DNA of 64,000 nt, from contig CM055618.1 in NCBI GenBank assembly GCA_029379385.1, positions 20,685,071-20,749,070 on the forward strand, read 5' to 3'. Position 1 is the stretch's first letter. Each line of letters starts with the position of its first letter. This document shows positions 25,776 to 37,600 of this stretch, in pieces. The notes beneath the pieces were generated by a model, which was given only the letters and a program-made list of their open reading frames with translations, had not been told where the DNA came from and did no database searches. Source of the DNA: Quillaja saponaria (Eukaryota > Streptophyta > Magnoliopsida > Fabales > Quillajaceae). The position numbers and the translations under genes are program-made.

Positions 25776-26852
25776 TTATCTCCCATGTTAACAATTAAAA
25801 ATATATATATGAATTAAATTCTTTTTTCATATATTTATCTATTTGTTTAAGATATAAGTAAGAGTATAGTAGAAGAAATTTTATTTTTTTAAATACCTTT
25901 ATGAGTTTTTACCATGACATAAATACTTTTTAGTTGTTATTTTTTTTAAATAGACTTTTTCTTTTTGTTAATGTCAATAGTATTATTTTTATTTGATTTT
26001 ATTATGTCAATAGTATTATTTTTATCAACTATAATTTCTTGATATATACATTTCTTGTTGATAAATATATATAGATATATAATAAACACGATTGTCACAA
26101 AAAAACTAGAAATATATATATATATATATATCACTCCCTATTTTATTTTTTTAACTCAAAATATTATATAGGACTTGAACATGCAGATTTAATTAATATA
26201 TTAAAAAAAGGACATAAACCTTACCACTAAAATAGAAATAGAAAAACTCTTGTCAAACATAAATTAGGAGGCTAGCCCTTCCTTAAACTTAAACATCAAG
26301 AGTAGGAAAAGTATAAAGAGCTAAAGTGAGGCAAATTAATAGAAATTTGTCTTTTTCTTAGTATTACGACGACAAGTGGATGAATGATTAAACGGCCAGC
26401 CCATTTTCCATTCGCATGATCAATTTCGTCCACAATATTATGATCTGAAAAAGAGAATCTCTTGGACTAGTACATCCACTAATTAAGAGAAAAGGAGGAA
26501 CGTGTATACTAGAAATGTCAAAGACAATGATAAGGTAAGTTGTAAATAGTATCTTCTGGACGACATTTAGTGCCCAAGTGTGTGTGTGGCCATAGAATTG
26601 AAAGGATCGTATCATTGCGTACCTATTGACGCGAACCAAACGTAATGTTAATAATGGAGTTACTTACAATACTACTTTTGAAAATTGAAATACACATACA
26701 GTATGTGTACGTAGCTAGCTCACTCGCTGAGTAGGAGATATTCATTTGATCATATATATATAGCTAGCCACTACCCAATAGTACTGGTTAAAAATTAAGC
26801 TAATTGCTTAAGTACTAGATAGCGCACAGCTAGAGCACACACAGGTGACGTG

Positions 26853-29612
26853 ATGATTTCCTCGCCTACTGATTCACATTACGTCATTAAGGAATTAGGA
26901 TCCAAAAGAAAGAAAGAAATTGAAGATGATAATGAGAGAGATGATGGCGAATTACAAGATTCGCAACAAGCTGTGGCTGCAGCTCCAGCTGATGGAGATA
27001 TCGATGGCGGGTCAAGGAGATTAATCCAGCCATGGACAAAGCAGATAACAGTAAGAGGACTTATAGCGAGCATAACTATCGGAACCATGTACAGCATAAT
27101 AGTCATGAAGCTCAACCTCTCAACTGGACTGGTTCCTAATCTCAATGTTTCTGCTGCTCTTCTTGCTTTTGTGTTCGTTAGGACATGGACTAGACTGCTC
27201 CACAAAGCTGGCTATGTAGCCAAGCCCTTCACTCGCCAAGAGAATACCATGATCCAAACTTGTGCTGTCGCATGCTATAGCATTGCTATGGGAGGTCGCT
27301 ATTTTATTTTATTTTTATTATATATATTTATATTTAATTATGAGAATTATATAATTAATTCATTTATTTTTATTATATATATTTATATTTAATTATGAGA
27401 ATTATATGATTAATTCATTTAATTTGCAGGTGGGTTTGCTTCTTATCTACTGGCATTAAACAGGAAGACGTACGAGTTGTCAGGGGTGGGCACTGTGGGC
27501 AACACCCCAACAAGTGTTAGAGAACCTGGGTTGGGTTGGATGACTGCCTTCCTTTTTGTGGTTTGCTTTGTTGGCCTCTTTGTCCTCATTCCTCTCAGAA
27601 AGGTTATTATATGCATGAGATTAAGCTTAATTAATTGCTACATCTATTTTCTATCTCTTTATAAATATTCTAGTCTTTCTAGTTAATTCTCTTTATTGCT
27701 ACATTCGATGATGATGATGGCAAAAGCTGGACTAATATTTTTGTTTGTTTTTCCGCAGATCATGATAGTTGACCTCAAACTAACTTATCCAAGTGGCCTG
27801 GCCACCGCAGTTCTCATTAATGGTTTTCATACTCAGGGGGACAAGATGGCAAAGTACATATTCATAGTTTTAATTTACAATTAGAAAGGATTGATTTCCT
27901 GATCAGATATAGATTATTATATATATATATATATATGTAAATGGTAAATATATGTTGCAGGAAGCAAGTGCAAGGTTTCATGAAATACTTTTCAATCAGT
28001 TTCTTGTGGGGTTTGTTTAAGTGGTTCTTCTCAGGGAAAGAGGACTGTGGATTCGCTAAATTCCCAACATTTGGATTACAGGCATGGAAGCAAACGTACG
28101 TCATCACCACTTAACTACTTCCACATCTTAGTCCTAATTCAAATTAATTACTCAATTACTTTGGATATATTTCCTAGTTACTCGCTACTCTTTGTGTAGA
28201 TTCTACTTCGATTTTAGCATGACTTTCGTCGGAGCAGGGATGATCTGCTCCCATCTTGTCAACTTGTCTCTGCTTCTTGGAGCTGTGCTCTCTTTTGGAT
28301 TAATGTGGCCCCTTATTGATAAGCTTAAAGGGGATTGGTTCCCTCCAAGTTTGGAAGAAAGTAACATGAAGGGTTTATATGGTTACAAGGTCTCTGCACT
28401 GCTATTCTCTCTCCCTCTCTCCCTTTCTCCCTCTCTCACTCACATACTCACAGGATCATCTATTACAGGTGTTTTTTTCCGTTGCTCTAATCCTCGGAGA
28501 TGGTATTTACAATTTTGTCAAGATACTGGTTTCCACCATCATTAGTATCCTTGGTAGAATTCGCAGCAAGAAGCTCGAAAGTGCAGGTATAAGAATCAGA
28601 TTAGTTTCCTGCTACTTTAACGTTTATGTTTATCCATAACGCGTTAATAAAGGCCAAGTGAAATCTTTTTCTCCTCGCAGTAGACACTGATAGCCAGGAT
28701 AAGCGCCCCTCTGAAGATCTAAAGCAAAACGAGATTTTCCTTAGAGAGCATATTCCCGTTTGGATTGCAGTCATCGGATACATCATATTCTCTGTCTCGT
28801 CAATAATAGTTATCCCAACCATGTTCCCTCAACTCAAGTGGTACTATGTTGTAGTGGCTTACATTTTTGCTCCATCTCTTGCATTCTGTAATGCTTATGG
28901 AGCCGGTCTGACCGATATAAACATGGCTTATAACTATGGGAAAGTTGCACTCTTTGTGCTGGCAGCTTTGAGCGGAAAAGAAAACGGTTTGGTCGCAGGA
29001 CTGGTTGGTTGCGGTCTCATCAAATCTGTTGTTTCCGTCTCTTGCACTCTTATGCAAGATTTTAAAACGGCCCATTACACCTGCACCTCCCCAAGAGCAA
29101 TGTTCGTATGCCAAGTCATTGGCACTGCAGTGGGATGTGTTACCGCTCCTCTCAGCTTCTTCCTGTTCTACAAGGCATTTGATGTGGGAAATCCCAATGG
29201 GGAATTCAAAGCACCTTATGCATTAATTTACAGAAACATGGCAATTATTGGTGTTGAAGGCTTCTCGGCACTGCCCCACCATTGCTTGCAGCTCTGTTAT
29301 GGCTTCTTTGCATTTGCAGTGGCGGTTAACCTGGTGAGAGATCTTTCACCACAAAAGATTGGGAAATGGATGCCACTTCCAATGGTCATGGCAGTTCCAT
29401 TTCTTGTCGGTGCATACTTCGCAATTGATATGTGCTTGGGGAGTTTGATTGTGTTTGTGTTGCACAAGCTAAATACCAAGAAGGCGGACTTCATGATTCC
29501 AGCGGTAGCCTCTGGACTAATTTGTGGGGAAGGACTCTGGACTCTTCCCGCTTCAGTGCTTGCTCTTGCCAAAGTTAATCCCCCTATGTGCATGAAATTT
29601 TTTCCTTCCTAA
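26853..29612 (+). CDS. Yellow-stripe-like (YSL) metal-nicotianamine transporter
   Basis: Seven exons (26853-27294, 27430-27602, 27759-27853, 27961-28095, 28200-28389, 28469-28586, 28681-29612) join in phase to 694 residues, a normal YSL length. The OPT-superfamily YSL signatures are present: a hydrophilic acidic N-terminus; [20 protein letters not shown] near 65; [29 protein letters not shown]; and, in the last exon, [34 protein letters not shown] and [20 protein letters not shown]. Many hydrophobic segments are spread along the chain. YSL proteins move Fe, Cu, Zn or Mn bound to nicotianamine across the plasma membrane, mostly in vascular tissue and reproductive organs. Sequence and last-exon wording resemble YSL1-3, but I do not assign a number. 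The open frame enters with a GTG at 26850; the ATG at 26853 is the start used. Confidence 0.93.
27309..27418. repeat. 55-bp tandem duplication inside YSL intron 1
   Basis: TTAATTATGAGAATTATAT occurs in two copies offset by 55 bp, with matching flanking TTTTATTATATATATTTATA and ATTAATTCATTT. It ends just before the acceptor at 27429 and makes up most of this short intron. Confidence 0.8.
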
Positions 29613-31739
29613 AAAGCTGTAAAATTATTTCAACGAAAAAGGTGAAACATTGTATCTCTCAGGGTAATCCACGATTTAAGGATTAGCCACGTGGTCCTGC
29701 ATCACACTAGACCCAAATGCAAATGGTTATCACAGCACAAAGTAAGTGTCGGGACAGAGTGTATTCTTCTCAAGAATAAATTAGACTTGCTTTGCATGTA
29801 TCCCTCTACACTTTGACGGGTTCATCCCCAAACTAGCTGTATTCCTTTCCTTTTTACTTGCTAATAACCTTGTTATACCTCTTCTTTTAACCCCTTTCTA
29901 CGAGTTTCATGTTTCCCTCGGTTGGGGCCATTTTATGCAATCACTTGTGCAAAATTGAACAGTGGAACTTCCAATTACACATGTTACTGTAGAGAGAGAG
30001 ACAATTAAATATTTTTCCGAATCAAGATAAGTCGAAGTAAAAGTTCAGAGAGCTAATTAATAAGAGAACCAAAGTACCCTACTGTGAACTGTCCAAAATG
30101 TGTATCAACTGTGTGAAAATGACTACCTCTAAAGATACTGATATCAAACTCTTGATTTCAGCAACAAATTTCTCGATATAAAAATATTGAATATACATAT
30201 ACCCGAAAATGTATATAATCTCAATATAAACATAACATTGGTGAATGTTTAATGGACCGATGCATTCATCCTGATATAATACCTGCTGCCTGAACATCTT
30301 TCTTGCTTGCATAAATTGTGTAGACTAGACGAATTGCCATCCAAAGACTCCCATGAGCCAGCCACCTTCATATATCATATAATAGTAAAAAGGGCACTTT
30401 ATTTTCGGCAAATATTGTAAAGTTTGGGGGTGTTAATTTCACCACATTTTGTTTGACAAAAGTCCTATGCCTAAAGTTCGCAATGTAATCAACATTTATT
30501 GTAATTCTTATTTTCAGCCAGGAAATAAGAGATATTTAATTTGCAGAATCTGGCCAGCCTAATATTTAGGTATAAATCTCTTTTTGTTGCTGGTATTTAT
30601 AGCTTTTTTTGATTTTACATATGTCCTAAATCAAAAAAAGGAAAGACAATGAGAAATTTGAATATTATTTTATAAAAAGGGGTTGATATTACTATATTGG
30701 CACTAGTCAAATTTTTGTATGACACGTAACACATAACAGATATAATTACAATCTTGATTATCTTGATTTATGACATATTTTAATTTATTTCGATTGACAC
30801 TTTTCATTGAACGCGTCCTACTATATAAAGTCGAATACAACTTCTAAGTAAGGTACCTTCCTTTTTTCCAAAAGACTCACAGTCAAACATCAGTCATTTT
30901 TTCTCCTAGAAATTTCTTATCACCCACTGTTTTACAGGTACCCATACGTGAAGTTGACATTCTAGTTTGCCACATCAGCATCATCACATCACTTTCCTTA
31001 CCACAAGAACCCAGTCAACTTAACACGGATCAATGAAAAAAAATTATAAATATTATTCAAAAATTAATTATTTGTATTAAAGTGAAATCTAAAATTGATA
31101 TGCAAATGAACCAAATTCTAAGGAAAATTTGTATATAAATGATATAATGACTGCAAAATAATTATTTAAAAATTGATTTTCTCATGATTCAATAATCATG
31201 AAGGGTATTCTAGTTTTAGAATTGTATAAATAGGCATGAATTTATTCTTATTAATTACACTTTCCTTTTTTCTTTTATAAGATTCGAAAAAAATTTATAC
31301 TCTTTAATGCGAATATAATCATATAAGGCAACAAAATCGAATGTGATTAATGAGACGTTACACAATTTCTTATCATATGAGTGAATCTATATAAACAATC
31401 TTCTAATCATAAAAATAAAAATAAATTGCAACATCTACTCTTTTCTGGCCATGTAATTAATATAAATATAACTTCCTTCAGGGGACTCATTCATACTTTC
31501 AATTATTTTTGTTCGTCCTCGCCCCTCATTTATTGTTTAGTTTCATAGTTTGTATTGCTTCTTTTTTTTCTTTCTTTCAATATATATATTGTGATAGCCA
31601 TACATCTTCTTTTTTTTTATTTTTTTTATTTGGAATAATTTGATAGTTAATTTGTCGTATCTTAATCTATGTAATTTGATGATTTAGGCGACAAAATCAC
31701 AGTATCCTCCTGGAGTCATCGCTGCAAAGTACGTAGATC
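29613..31739. other. Intergenic region between YSL and the small bZIP-like ORF
   Basis: It starts with the YSL 3' UTR and turns AT-rich. No family-like ORF is seen. A TATATAAAG box lies near 30821 and T-rich tracts near 31560-31630, but nothing links them securely to the ORF at 31740. Confidence 0.4.
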
Positions 31740-32006
31740 ATGGAAGACGATAAGAAAATAAGAAATCGTGAAGCTGTTAAGCGCTCGAGGATGAAGAAAC
31801 AAGAGAAACTCGACAACTTGTTGAGCAAGAAAACTAATCTGCAAAAGAAAATTAAGAAGCTTCGTAAGAAGATACAGAAAACTCAAAAAGAGTATGATGA
31901 GCAAGATCAGAGGAAAGTTTTGATGGCCAAACATGATGAGGAAGCAGAAAAGTTGAAGTATTGTAATACTATCCTCATCGAAAAGGGTCTCCAACCGGTC
32001 CTTTAG
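31740..32006 (+). CDS. Small basic protein with a bZIP-like basic region and short zipper
   Basis: An 88-residue ORF, preceded by an in-frame TAG just upstream, so the ATG is a true frame opening. It reads NREAVKRSR, which fits the bZIP basic-region rule N-x7-R and resembles the NRESARRSR core of plant bZIPs. Exactly ten residues after that Arg comes Leu, with further Leu at +17 and +24 and Ile at +21 and +28, so a short heptad pattern follows (LLSKKTNLQKKIKKLRKKI). The rest is very Lys-rich and then acidic. There is no activation or other domain. It may be a stand-alone mini-bZIP able to dimerise, an exon of an unrecognised gene, or a captured fragment: it lies in AT-rich, repeat-rich DNA just before a Helitron-like array. 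Expression is unproven. Confidence 0.55.
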   Translation: MEDDKKIRNREAVKRSRMKKQEKLDNLLSKKTNLQKKIKKLRKKIQKTQKEYDEQDQRKVLMAKHDEEAEKLKYCNTILIEKGLQPVL

Positions 32007-32587
32007 TTAGATATTTATATATCATTGTCCTTTTTTTTTTTTCCCTAGACTAGGAAGACTAGATCTAATCATTATTAAGTTTTCTATTATTATCTTAAAG
32101 TCTATTTATTATATGTAAAAGTGATTTATTGACATAATCTTTTAATTTCTTAACATATCCCATGTAAAGTTTAATATATATTATTGTTCATTTCTAATTC
32201 AATATCTAACTCTTTGATTTTATATGTACTTGAATTTTCTTACAAAACATTACGCTCTAAGGTTCAACTTTCTCATTTTAAAAATACATCTCGCTTACTA
32301 CTGTATCTAACTATTATTGATACATGTATAACTTTTTAATAGTGATATGATTATTTCTTAAATTTTCTCTATCTCAATAATAATAGAATTGTAATTTTTT
32401 TTTTTTACATTTATATTAATAAAATTTCAATATTAATGAACTCTAACAATAATTAAACTTTTTTCTATTTAACAAATTATCTATAATTTAATATCAAATT
32501 AAACTCTCCATCTCATTTTGCTTTATCATAGAATTGTAATTAATATTTTTTTAAATAATAATAAACTCTAACTATAATTAAATTTTT
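32007..32587. other. AT-rich DNA with degraded internal repeats
   Basis: Blocks such as AATAGAATTGTAATT and AACTCTAACAATAATTAAA recur in diverged form around 32385-32460 and 32530-32585, suggesting an older duplication related to the array that follows. No gene is seen. Confidence 0.35.
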
Positions 32588-33915
32588 TATATTCAATAAA
32601 TGATTTATAATTTAATGCCATATTAAATCATAATCTTGATCTTATTATTTTCTTTGTAGTTATAGATTAATATCATTCATGGTAGTGCACTTATAATTTT
32701 GCAAAATAAAATTATGACTCTTTGTTTTTTTTTTTTTTGGTTAATTTTCATATCTAACAATTTTTTCTTTAATAAAAAAAATGAAAAAACTCAATTATAT
32801 GAGTTCAATTTTAAAGTATGCAAAAATATAATCAAATATTAAAAATATATGCATACCAAAAGAAAAATTAATTTTGAAAAGTATTTTATAAAGTTAAAAT
32901 TATATTGTATTAAGATTATATTATTAAAATAATTAAAGATTTTGTTACATTTAAAAAAATTATTACAAACTTTACTCCTCTAAAATATAATATAATATAA
33001 TTTATGCGAAACGCGTCTAGTATATATATATATATATATATATATTCAATAAATGATTTATAATTTAACGTCATATTAAATCATAATCTTTATCTTATTA
33101 TTTTCTTTGTAGTTATAGATTAAAAATATTCATGGTAGTGCACTTAAAATTACTCTTTGTTTTTTTTTTTTTTTTTTTTTGTTAATTTTCATATCTAACT
33201 ATTTTTTCTTTAATAACAAAGTGAAAAAACTCAATTATATGAGTTCAATTTTAAAGTATGCAAAAATATAAATCAAATATTAAAAATATATGCATACCAA
33301 AAGAAAAATTAATTTTGAAAAGTATTTTATAAAGTTAAAATTATATTGTATTAAGATTATATTATTAAAATAATTAAAGATTTGTTACATTTTAAAAAAA
33401 TTATTACAAACTTTACTCCTCTAAAATATAATATAATATAATTTATGCGAAACGCGTCTAGTATATATATATATATGTATATTCAATAAATGATTTATAA
33501 TTTAACGTCATATTAAATCATAATCTTTATCTTATTATTTTCTTTGTAGTTATAGATTAAAAATATTCATGGTAGTGCACTTAAAATTACTCTTTGTTTT
33601 TTTTTTTTTTTTTTTTGTTAATTTTCATATCTAACTATTTTTTCTTTAATAACAAAGTGAAAAAACTCAATTATATGAGTTCAATTTTAAAGTATGCAAA
33701 AATATAAATCAAATATTAAAAATATATGCATACCAAAAGAAAAATTAATTTTGAAAAGTATTTTATAAAGTTAAAATTATATTGTATTAAGATTATATTA
33801 TTACAATAATTAAAGATTTTGTTACATTTTAAAAAAATTATTACAAACTTTACTCCTCTAAAATTTAACAAAATATAATTTATGCGCAATGCGTCTAGTG
33901 TATATATATATATAT
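32588..33915 (+). repeat. Three-copy tandem array, unit about 440 bp, Helitron-like unit ends
   Basis: Three units start with TATATTCAATAAATGATTTA at 32588, 33041 and 33478, giving lengths of 453, 437 and about 438 bp. Units 2 and 3 are nearly identical; unit 1 is more diverged. Landmarks repeat in order: TTTCTTTGTAGTTATAGATT, CATGGTAGTGCACTT, a long T-run, CTCAATTATATGAGTTCAAT, and a terminal TTTATGCGAAACGCGTCTAG followed by TA repeats. The terminal GCG-AAA-CGC mini-hairpin followed by CTAG and T resembles the 3' end of plant Helitrons (hairpin then CTRR, insertion before T). Unit 3 ends TGCGCAATGCGTCTAG. The Helitron assignment is inference; the tandem array is plain in the sequence. Confidence 0.8.
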
Positions 33916-34676
33916 GTTGGGTCAAACTCCTCTAAAATTGGATATAATTCCTTTAATTTTGATCATTGACATTATTTTTTAAAATTTTAACCATTTAAAT
34001 AATATAATTTTAAATCTTTATTATTTTATTTAATTAATTAATAATATATTATATTATGTAAATAGAAAATTTATAATATTTATTATGGTAATTGATCATG
34101 ATTTTAATAATATTTGATGTATAAATTACTACTTTTGAAAAAATTTCAATTTTCAAAATCCATTTATATTGCAGATTTGTAGTTTAACAATGTCCTAAGA
34201 AAAAATCCTTATGAAATATACCATATTTCTATATCAAATCTTAATTAACCCTAAAGTCAAACTTAATCCTTATTCGAAGTTTAAATCTAATTCTAATTCT
34301 TATCTTAATTTTATTAAAATTCGTTTTAAAAAGTTGTTGTTAACCAAAGCTAAAAAAAAATAAAAATTACTTAGATAGAATTTTTAAGAGGATCAAGTCC
34401 ACATATATCGTCTTATTATTAAAGAAAATCAAATGGAGAAAACTCTTGAAATATTGTTTGGGCTTGACTTAAGATTTAATTAAGGTAGTGATGTGAAATA
34501 ATTAAGGACCTCCGCCGTCTGCACTGTAATCTAATATACGGTTTAAGATTTAACCCAGTGGTCTGGTTTAGTTGTCTGGCCAGGACAGGCCACCGACCTT
34601 GTATGTATTCTATAGAGTTTGATTTACAGGCCCACGTTAGTCCACGGCATAGGGAATATCCGAGAGGAGACGGCCA
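33916..34676. other. AT-rich spacer and promoter of the EMB8-like gene
   Basis: AT-rich up to about 34480, then more balanced toward the ATG at 34677. No gene is seen. Confidence 0.4.
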
Positions 34677-37600
34677 ATGGTGAGGCCTCTGTACAGTTCC
34701 GCCCCACTTCACTTCCCACTCCTCTCTCGCCCCTGCACTTCTACTACACTAAGCAAATCCTTCCGGCTGTTTTCCTTCACCGTCAAAGCCGACTCCGGCG
34801 CCGTTGACATGGCCAGCCCAAACCACCACAATCAGAAGCCTCATACATCAATTGAAGTTGTCGGAGGGGCTCGTGACTTGTTCCTCCCAGCTTTTAATAA
34901 TTTGTGCCATTCGTACAATCCGCACCCATTGATTGGTTGGAATCGCCACGTGGAGACCATATTCGCAGCAGTCTTCAGGTCAGTCCCTGACGTTAGGTAT
35001 CGCCGGGAGTGCATCCGAACAAAAGACAACGGAGCCGTCGCCCTCGATTGGGTCTCCTGCAACGATCCTATCTTAGCCGCTGATTCTCCGATCGTCATTT
35101 TACTGGTTAGTTTGTTCATTTTCTTTGTTGTTACTTTGGTTAGTGGGATTCTCAGTTTATCACCATCAAATCGTGCTGGACCAGTAGGTAGCAAAAGGAA
35201 AACAATTTTTGGACGTGCACGCAATTGTATATATCTTAATGTAAATTTGATACCCAATGAAAGTAGTCTGAATGGTGAGATACTGCTTTTTAAAAATGGG
35301 TGGTTGTGCAGCCAGGTTTAACCGGAGGGAGTGAGGATTCATATGTGAGACATATGTCACTTAGAGCTCGAAGTAATGCATGGCGTGTTGTCGTCTTCAA
35401 TAGCCGTGGCTGTGGAGATAGTCCTGTGACTACTCCTCAGGTACATCTTTTCTTGGTTCTATACCCCGCATTAAAAAATAACAAAATATAAAGAAAGCTT
35501 ACTCTTAGCATTAGTCGTATATCAACTATAATTATGTGTTTGATGAATATCCATCTCCTTCTTTTACTTGAAAAGACGGTATGTATAGCATAGTTGGGCC
35601 TCAGTACTTCTCATGGATATATATATATATATATTTTTACACGAATTGCTTTTGTTTGTTGCATTATCTGCATTTCTTTCAAATTCAAATGGTTTCAGCT
35701 TGGACCTGCGATGAGTGTTTGCATGTTTGAAGATGGAAGATTAAGTGCCATGCTGCCTTGTCACAATGTTTACTTTATACATGTTTAATTCTCATGCATG
35801 TGAATTATGAATTACACTTTTGAGATGTTATAGCAAAAGTATGTGATTTTCTTAATGTAACTGATATGCAGTTCTATTCAGCTTCGTTTTTGGGAGACAT
35901 GTTTGAAGTAGTCTCACATGTTACCAATCGATACCCAAAAGCTAATTTATATGCAGTTGGTTGGTCACTTGGGGCTAACATTCTTGTTCGTTATCTGGGT
36001 CAGGTAACATAACTATTTCTTCTTACAACCTCTTCCCTCCCTCTCCCTTTCAAAGCTTCAAATGAGTTTCTTGTGGGCCTTGTGGCCAAAATTCCATTGT
36101 CATTCATGTAACATGTAATTGTCCAATTTTTCGTAAAAGCTGCGTGATTCGTGAACGCACCAAATAGATATTTAATCATGTTGTACTGATCATAATTTTA
36201 GACCAGATTCATGTGGGTATAATTTGAATTGAAGGCTTAAAAGGAAAAATAAATGTATCAGGAATTCAGGATGTGAATTTGAGACAATAGAACAGATTCT
36301 TTTCTAAAAATGAAAAATTGAAGCATTATCTCTTACAAATTTTCAGAAAAAGAAACTTATTTAGAAGGATCTTGTTAGATAAATATGTTCTTTTTAGGGG
36401 GGAAACTCTGCATTTAGCTAATCCCACTCAATTAGCATGCTATTTGTTGAAGTCATTTCTTCAATTCCTAGACTGTATTCTTGTTAGGTGCTGATGTCTA
36501 GCAAGAAGATTATCTGATTTTGCTATTCTGGTTTAATAAGCTAGTTATTCTGGTTGTAATAAGCTAATTTTGGCTGCAATTTGTCTTTTTCTTGTTTCCA
36601 CAGTTTGAGTACTTCCACTTCTGTGCAGTTACTGTACTTTTGTTTGCTTTCAGGAATCCAATGCTTGTCCTCTTTCTGGTGCTGTGTCATTGTGTAATCC
36701 ATTCAATTTGGTCATAGCAGATGAGGACTTCCGTAAGGGATTTAACAATGTCTATGATAAAGCTCTTACAAGGGGTCTTCGCAAAATTTTCAAGAAGTAA
36801 TAATTTGATTAGTTGGCTTCTGTTCTTGAAACTTACTTTTGCCCGAAGCTGATATATCTATTTACTAGAGCATCAATTGCCTTGGTTTTTGCAGGCATGC
36901 TTTACTCTTTGAAGACATGGCTGGTGAATATAACATCTCATTGGCTGCTCATGCTAAAACTGTTAGGGATTTTGATGATGGACTAACACGTGGTATGTAT
37001 TTATTTACTGTTCATTTTCTTTTTCTTTTTTTCTTTTTTTCAGGCTGGGGCCTGGGGAGGGGAGGTAGTTCACTATGCTGTATCATGTGCTGATGTAAAT
37101 CACAAGCGAAAACTTTGCAGTTTCATTTGGTTTCAAGTCAGTGGATGAATACTACTCTAGTTCCTGCAGTGCAGATTCCATTAAACATGTTTGCACACCT
37201 TTGCTTTGCATCCAGGTAATACTTCCATCAAGTATCACATTTCTAACTTAAGGGAAACAGAAAGGAACGTGTTATCTGAATCTCTTTATCGATGTTTAAC
37301 TGCATTAATTATAATAGATATACCTCCATCTTTTCATGCGTGCCTTTAAGCATTATCATCATAATTAGCGAACAATAACTTTTAAAATAATAAACCTCTC
37401 TCTTTTATTTTTTGTGATTTCATGACATTTTGCTTTGTGGTAGAAGTGAACATGGTTGTCCATTTTGTTTCATCATTGATATTCTTTAATCTTCAGTAAG
37501 TAAGTATTGAGTTAATTATTGGTGTGTTGATCAATGAGATGGCATGTGGAATGTGAAAGCCCAGAAACTCTAAAGTCATAATTAGGTGCTAAATATATTG

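Noticed and set aside
30807..30835. TCCTACTATATAAAG as a Helitron 5' end for the mini-bZIP region
   Set aside because: The preceding base is G rather than the A expected for insertion between A and T, and the string also reads as an ordinary TATA box.
34841..35257. Minus-strand 138-codon ORF
   Set aside because: Antisense shadow of EMB8-like exon 1.
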